In this document: positions 61,682-64,000 of the stretch, piece after piece
Numbering within the stretch: position 1 is the first letter of the stretch
How the letters are laid out: every line of letters starts with the position of its first letter
Source: Streptomyces cavernicola
GTDB taxonomy: Bacteria; Actinomycetota; Actinomycetes; Streptomycetales; Streptomycetaceae
DNA: 64,000 nucleotides
Assembly (NCBI RefSeq): GCF_029968035.1
Contig: NZ_JASCIQ010000040.1
Span: forward strand, 17,646-81,645
Direction: 5' to 3'
The notes under the pieces: generated by a model
Database searches by the model: none
Seen by the model: only the letters and a program-made list of their open reading frames with translations
Told to the model about the DNA's origin: nothing
Translations under genes and position numbers: made by a program

Positions 61682-62212
61682 TTACGCGAGGACTTCCTCG
61701 GCGTCGAGGGTCGCGCCGACCGCCTGGAGGACGGCCGCGATCTTGACCGCCTCCTGGATCGTCTCGCGGTCCACGCCCGCCTTGCGGAGCACCTGCTCGT
61801 GCGAGTCGAGGCACATCCCGCAGCCGTTGATCGCGGACACCGCGAGGGACCACAGCTCGAAGTCGACCTTGTCGACACCGGGGTTGCCGATGACGTTCAT
61901 CCGCAGGCCGGCGCGCATCGTGCCGTACTCCGGGTCGGAGAGCAGGTGGCGCGTGCGGTAGAAGACGTTGTTCATCGCCATGATGGCGGCCGCGGACTTG
62001 GCCGCGGTGAACGCCTCCGGCGACAGGTTCGCCTTCGCCTCCGGCTCCAGCTCACGCAGCACCCGCGGCGAACGCGAGGCTATGGCGCAGGCCAGAACCG
62101 TGCCCCACAGCTGCTGCTGCGGCAGGTCCGAATTGCCGATCACCGAACCGAGGTTCAGCTTCAGGTCCTTGGCGTAGTCCGGAACGGCGGACTTCAGCTC
62201 GTCGAGTGCCAT
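61682..62212 (-). CDS. ahpD: alkyl hydroperoxide reductase AhpD
   Basis: 176 aa CMD-fold protein. Redox CxxC Cys131/Cys134 with His138 in INGCGMCLDSHEQ, matching the catalytic proton relay of AhpD. LWSLAVSAI and KIAAVLQAVGATLDAE are typical. It reduces AhpC in actinobacteria through lipoyl partners. It begins six bases after ahpC ends, forming one operon. Start ATG 62212. Confidence 0.95.
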   Translation of the reverse strand: MALDELKSAVPDYAKDLKLNLGSVIGNSDLPQQQLWGTVLACAIASRSPRVLRELEPEAKANLSPEAFTAAKSAAAIMAMNNVFYRTRHLLSDPEYGTMRAGLRMNVIGNPGVDKVDFELWSLAVSAINGCGMCLDSHEQVLRKAGVDRETIQEAVKIAAVLQAVGATLDAEEVLA

Positions 62213-62218
62213 GTCAGA

Positions 62219-62773
62219 TCACTCGCCCGAGAGCAGCGCGACCGGGTCCAGGGTGTTCTCGCCCTTGGACCAGTTGCAGGGGCAGAGCTCGTCGGTCTGC
62301 AGGGCGTCGAGGACCCGCAGGACCTCCTTCGGGTTACGGCCCACGGAACCGGCGGTCACCATCGTGAACTGGATCTCGTTGTTCTGGTCGACGATGAACA
62401 CGGCACGCTGCGCGAAGCCGTCCTCGCCCTCGACGCCGCAGTCGCGCATGAGCTCGTGCTTCGAGTCGGCCAGCATCGGGAAGGGCAGGTCACGCAGGTC
62501 GTCGTGGTCCTTGCGCCAGGCGTGGTGCACGAACTCCGAGTCGCCGGAGACGCCGAGGATCTGGGCGTCGCGGTCGGCGAACTCGTCGTTCAGCTTGCCG
62601 AAGGCGGCGATCTCGGTGGGGCAGACGAAGGTGAAGTCCTTCGGCCAGAAGAACACCACGCGCCACTTGCCCTCGTAGGACTTGTGGTTGATCTGCTCGA
62701 ACTCCTTGCCGCTCTCCAGCGACACACAGGCGGTCAGGTCGTACGTGGGGAACTTGTCACCGACAGTGAGCAC
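62219..62773 (-). CDS. ahpC: alkyl hydroperoxide reductase AhpC (2-Cys peroxiredoxin)
   Basis: 184 aa from GTG 62773 (AAGGAG five bases upstream). Peroxidatic Cys51 in DFTFVCPTEIAAF; resolving Cys in DELCPCNW (164 or 166), the CPC form seen in mycobacterial AhpC. HHAWRKDHDDLRDLPFP and GSVGRNPKEVLR also match. It removes organic peroxides, H2O2 and peroxynitrite. Transcribed divergently from oxyR with a 133-base intergenic region likely bound by OxyR. Confidence 0.95.
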   Translation of the reverse strand: MLTVGDKFPTYDLTACVSLESGKEFEQINHKSYEGKWRVVFFWPKDFTFVCPTEIAAFGKLNDEFADRDAQILGVSGDSEFVHHAWRKDHDDLRDLPFPMLADSKHELMRDCGVEGEDGFAQRAVFIVDQNNEIQFTMVTAGSVGRNPKEVLRVLDALQTDELCPCNWSKGENTLDPVALLSGE

Positions 62774-62906
62774 GCGCTCTCCTTGCGAGGATCGGAAACC
62801 CCAATTCCAGGGTTTCCTGAGGGTTGGACGTGGCCCGATACTGGCACGGCCTGCATTGATTGTGGAAATAGCTAGACTTGGCAGTGTTGATCGGAGGTGG
62901 TTATCA

Positions 62907-63881
62907 GTGACCTTCAGTAAGGGGACGGCGGCCGGTAAGGGTGTGGCCCGCAGCGGTAAGCAGCCGAGCCTGGCGCAGCTGCGCGCCTTCGACGCCGTCG
63001 CCGAGCATCTGCACTTCCGGGACGCGGCGGCGGCGATCGGCATGAGCCAGCCCGCGCTGTCCGGGGCGGTCTCCGCCCTGGAGGAGGTCCTCGGCGTGCA
63101 GCTTCTGGAGCGCACCACGCGCAAGGTGCTGCTCTCGCCGGCGGGGGAGCGGTTGGCCGCCCGCGCCAAGGACGTACTGGAAGCGGTCGGCGCGCTGATC
63201 GAGGAGGCGGAGGCGGTGCGCGCGCCGTTCACCGGGGCGCTGCGGCTCGGCGCGATCCCGACGGTGGCGCCGTATCTGCTGCCGACCGTGCTGCGGCTCG
63301 TGCACGAGCGGTACCCGGAGCTCGACCTGCAGGTGCACGAGGAGCAGACGGCCTCGCTGGTCGACGGGCTGCTCGGCGGGCGGCTCGACCTGCTGCTGCT
63401 CGCGGTGCCGCTCGGTGTGCCGGGGGTGAGCGAACTCCCGCTGTTCGACGAGGACTTCGTGCTCATCACGCCGCTCGACCACTGGCTCGGCGGCCGCGAG
63501 GGCATCCCGCGCGAGGCGCTGCGCGAGCTGAACCTGCTGCTTCTCGACGAGGGGCACTGCCTGCGCGACCAGGCCCTCGACATCTGCCGGGAGGCGGGCC
63601 GCGGGGATCTGCCGGTGACGACGACCGCGGCCGGGCTCTCCACGCTCGTGCAGTTGGTGGCGGGCGGCCTCGGTGTGACGCTGCTGCCGCGTACGGCGGT
63701 CAAGGTGGAGACGTCCCGGTCCAGTCAGCTCCTCACCGGGTACTTCGCGGAGCCCGCCCCCACCCGCAGGATCGCCCTCGCGATGCGGACGGGGGCGGCG
63801 CGGGGGGCGGAGTACGAGGCGCTGGCCGCGGAGTTGCGCAGGGCGATGGCGGCTCTCCCCGTGCGCGTCGTGCCCCGATAG
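62907..63881 (+). CDS. oxyR: LysR-family hydrogen peroxide sensor OxyR
   Basis: 324 aa from GTG 62907 (GGAGG upstream). HTH: LRAFDAVAEHLHFRDAAAAI with MSQPALSGAVSALEEVLG. The sensing Cys pair is Cys218 and Cys227 in DEGHCLRDQALDICREAG, the same nine-residue spacing as E. coli Cys199/Cys208. Oxidation to the disulfide should turn on the divergent ahpCD. The stop codon lies inside a long hairpin element, which will also end transcription. Confidence 0.95.
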   Translation: MTFSKGTAAGKGVARSGKQPSLAQLRAFDAVAEHLHFRDAAAAIGMSQPALSGAVSALEEVLGVQLLERTTRKVLLSPAGERLAARAKDVLEAVGALIEEAEAVRAPFTGALRLGAIPTVAPYLLPTVLRLVHERYPELDLQVHEEQTASLVDGLLGGRLDLLLLAVPLGVPGVSELPLFDEDFVLITPLDHWLGGREGIPREALRELNLLLLDEGHCLRDQALDICREAGRGDLPVTTTAAGLSTLVQLVAGGLGVTLLPRTAVKVETSRSSQLLTGYFAEPAPTRRIALAMRTGAARGAEYEALAAELRRAMAALPVRVVPR

Positions 63882-63997
63882 GGGCGCGGGGAACTGCGCG
63901 ACCGGCCACGACGAAAGCTGCAGTCGCGTCTGCGTGGTGCATGAGCAGACGCGTCTGCGGCTTTTCTGTGGCTGAGCGCGCAGTTCCCCGCGCCCCT
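63880..63997. repeat. long hairpin element (type II), copy 2
   Basis: Perfect 21-bp arms 63880-63900 and 63977-63997 (left arm starts AGGGGCGCGGGGAACTGCGC) with an inner perfect pair CGCGTCTGC/GCAGACGCG. It overlaps the oxyR stop by two bases. The right half nearly matches 21181-21233. Confidence 0.85.
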
Positions 63998-64000
63998 AAG

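Overview
The window reads as a chromosomal segment of a Streptomyces-type actinobacterium. Codon third positions are strongly G/C, GTG starts are common, and antisense ORFs shadow almost every gene. Lineage-typical genes include mycothiol S-conjugate amidase (mca), GTP-type PEP carboxykinase, a DUF4307 protein, an OxyR/AhpC/AhpD block and a Tad pilus locus. I see no rRNA, tRNA, CRISPR array, phage or transposase gene. This looks like core or near-core chromosome, punctuated by short non-coding repeat elements.

Layout. 1-6.4 kb: hypothetical, msrA and a membrane protein (-), metB (+), a small sigma factor with a coupled membrane protein (-), MarR (-) and ilvA (+). 6.4-11 kb: a DrrAB-type ABC exporter behind a palindromic operator, mca, DUF4307 and greA. 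11-16.6 kb: a large NTPase-TPR signalling protein and a thioredoxin-fold DUF255 protein. 16.8-23 kb: lipoprotein, tetR with hemolysin III, PEP carboxykinase and an AlaA-like aminotransferase. 23.3-30.7 kb: a catabolic cluster with D-aminoacylase and a D-amino-acid lyase/deaminase (-), divergent from sugar-acid kinase, IclR, RidA and GntP permease (+). 30.8-36 kb: secreted carboxypeptidase, Nramp-like transporter, and a GH18 chitinase preceded by a DasR-type site.

36-45.7 kb is a Tad (Flp) pilus locus: zinc-ribbon protein, CpaB, a TadZ-TadE fusion, a second TadE-like protein with a repeat-built leader, TadA, TadB, TadC, Flp, TadG-like, lipoprotein and OmpA-domain protein. A converging operon of WXG100/type VII-like proteins abuts it (45.7-47.3 kb). 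The prepilin peptidase lies separately at 54.4 kb. 47.5-56.4 kb adds Uma2, two aldo/keto reductases, a Zn-sensing ArsR with a P1B ATPase, and an AlkZ-type protein. 56.5-64 kb holds uppS, a PIN-PhoH protein, a secreted lysozyme-fold protein, an AI-2E-family permease and ahpD-ahpC divergent from oxyR.

The two most unusual signals are these. (1) A family of MITE-like intergenic elements has inverted ends of about 24 bp (TTCGGGAAGGGGCGGGG-type) and a shared core. They sit against gene 3' ends, and one core copy lies in frame inside the sugar kinase gene. (2) In the Tad locus, TadE-type prepilin motifs are preceded by huge leaders: an entire TadZ ATPase in one protein, and a Gly-Ala plus His-pentapeptide minisatellite in the next. 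Prepilin peptidase cleavage could therefore separate two functional products.
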